From an uncultured Methylobacillus sp. (GTDB taxonomy: Bacteria > Pseudomonadota > Gammaproteobacteria > Burkholderiales > Methylophilaceae), in the NCBI GenBank assembly GCA_946478965.1, contig CAMLDQ010000030.1:1-23924 (forward strand): a DNA stretch of 23,924 bases, written 5' to 3'. Positions 23,605 to 23,924 of the stretch are shown piece by piece. The translations under genes and the position numbers were made by a program. Below the pieces are notes generated by a model. It had not been told where the DNA came from and made no database searches. It worked only from the letters and a program-made list of their open reading frames with translations. How positions within the stretch are numbered: the first letter of the stretch is position 1; every line of letters begins with the position of its first letter.

Positions 23605-23924
23605 TTTTCACTCTCGATTTTTTTGAAGAAATTGATGCCGGGCGCATAGCGCCGGGCAAGCGGCCCGAACAGGGCGCGGCAGTCGTCCGCCGTCGGCAGC
23701 AGCTGCGGCATACGCTCATTCAGGGCAAGCGGATACAGGCCCAGCGTAATCGCGAGCCGTAGCACGGCGCCGCCCAGCATCAGCCCGGCCAGGTAGATGT
23801 GGATGTTCTGGCTGGGTAAAAAAGGCAGGGCCAGGAACACCGGCACGACCGAAATGCACTGCCGCATGAACACCAGTCCCGGACGGCCGCCGGCATTGAA
23901 CCGCTGCGCCAGCGTCCAGCTGGC
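23601..23924 (-). CDS. Polysaccharide flippase-like membrane protein, C-terminal fragment
   Basis: The frame is open to the window edge and gives the last 107 residues of the protein. It contains QRFNAGGRPGLVFMRQC, a hydrophobic segment ISVVPVFLALPFL, another segment IYLAGLMLGGAVLRLAITLGLYPL, then a soluble tail ending FFKKIESEK. Two C-terminal helices with an intervening short loop, located immediately before EPS transferase genes, fit the end of a MATE/Wzx-type flippase. The segment is too short for certainty. Its stop overlaps the pyruvyl transferase start by 4 bp, so the operon extends to the right of the window. Confidence 0.6.
   Translation of the reverse strand, partial: ASWTLAQRFNAGGRPGLVFMRQCISVVPVFLALPFLPSQNIHIYLAGLMLGGAVLRLAITLGLYPLALNERMPQLLPTADDCRALFGPLARRYAPGINFFKKIESEK

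Noticed and set aside
21487..23649. 720-residue plus-strand open frame
   Set aside because: It runs antisense to the GT2 and pyruvyl transferase genes. High GC content produces long antisense frames, and the translation is His/Gln/Arg-rich with no domain.
1..23924. tRNA, rRNA, CRISPR arrays, transposases or complete integrases
   Set aside because: No such structures or protein motifs were recognised on either strand by reading. A weak tRNA or small RNA could still be missed without a covariance-model search.

Overview
The window is about 24 kb of GC-rich DNA. Its gene families point to a betaproteobacterium, probably of the Nitrosomonadales/Gallionellaceae/Methylophilales sort. This placement is inferred from the EpsL-type porin-like protein, the OpgGH pair, the DUF3568 lipoprotein and the YjfB-like protein; no rRNA or other marker gene is present to settle it.

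Layout, left to right. (1) 1-300 is the 3' end of an EAL-domain (c-di-GMP phosphodiesterase-type) gene. (2) 301-791 has no gene but holds a perfect palindrome and an AT-rich block of short tandem and direct repeats. (3) 792-2186 (-) is a DUF389 membrane protein. (4) 2412-5042 (+) is a close-packed run: DUF3568 lipoprotein, a secreted low-complexity protein, a YjfB-like small protein and a FemAB/DUF482-type acyltransferase. (5) 5024-6369 (-) is a translationally coupled pair, quinone oxidoreductase then DUF4186. (6) 6716-10770 (+) is opgG-opgH, for osmoregulated periplasmic glucan synthesis. (7) 10797-23924 (-) is one end of a large exopolysaccharide (EPS) locus. In transcription order it encodes a flippase-like protein (cut by the window), a pyruvyl transferase-like protein, a GT2, an O-antigen ligase/polymerase-like protein, a serine-acetyltransferase-like protein, a GT4, a membrane GT2, an acyltransferase, a secreted protein of unknown function, a WecG/TagA-type GT, GalE, GalU and an EpsL-like outer-membrane protein.

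How the genes fit together. GalU and GalE make UDP-glucose and UDP-galactose. The glycosyltransferases build a repeat unit that is probably acetylated and pyruvylated. The flippase and ligase/polymerase-like proteins handle export and polymerisation, and the EpsL-like barrel sits in the outer membrane. OpgGH draws on the same UDP-glucose for periplasmic glucans.

The most notable non-coding observation is a pair of sigma-54 (RpoN) promoter matches. One (14883-14898, - strand) is a full consensus match directly upstream of the wecG-galE-galU-epsL block. The other (6670-6684, + strand) lies just upstream of opgGH. Each has an IHF-consensus-like site on its upstream side. This suggests that periplasmic glucan and EPS synthesis share an RpoN/enhancer-binding-protein control. 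The opgG promoter position also argues for a GTG start at 6716 rather than the upstream ATG. No exosortase, PEP-CTERM protein, mobile element, CRISPR array, tRNA or rRNA was seen in the window.
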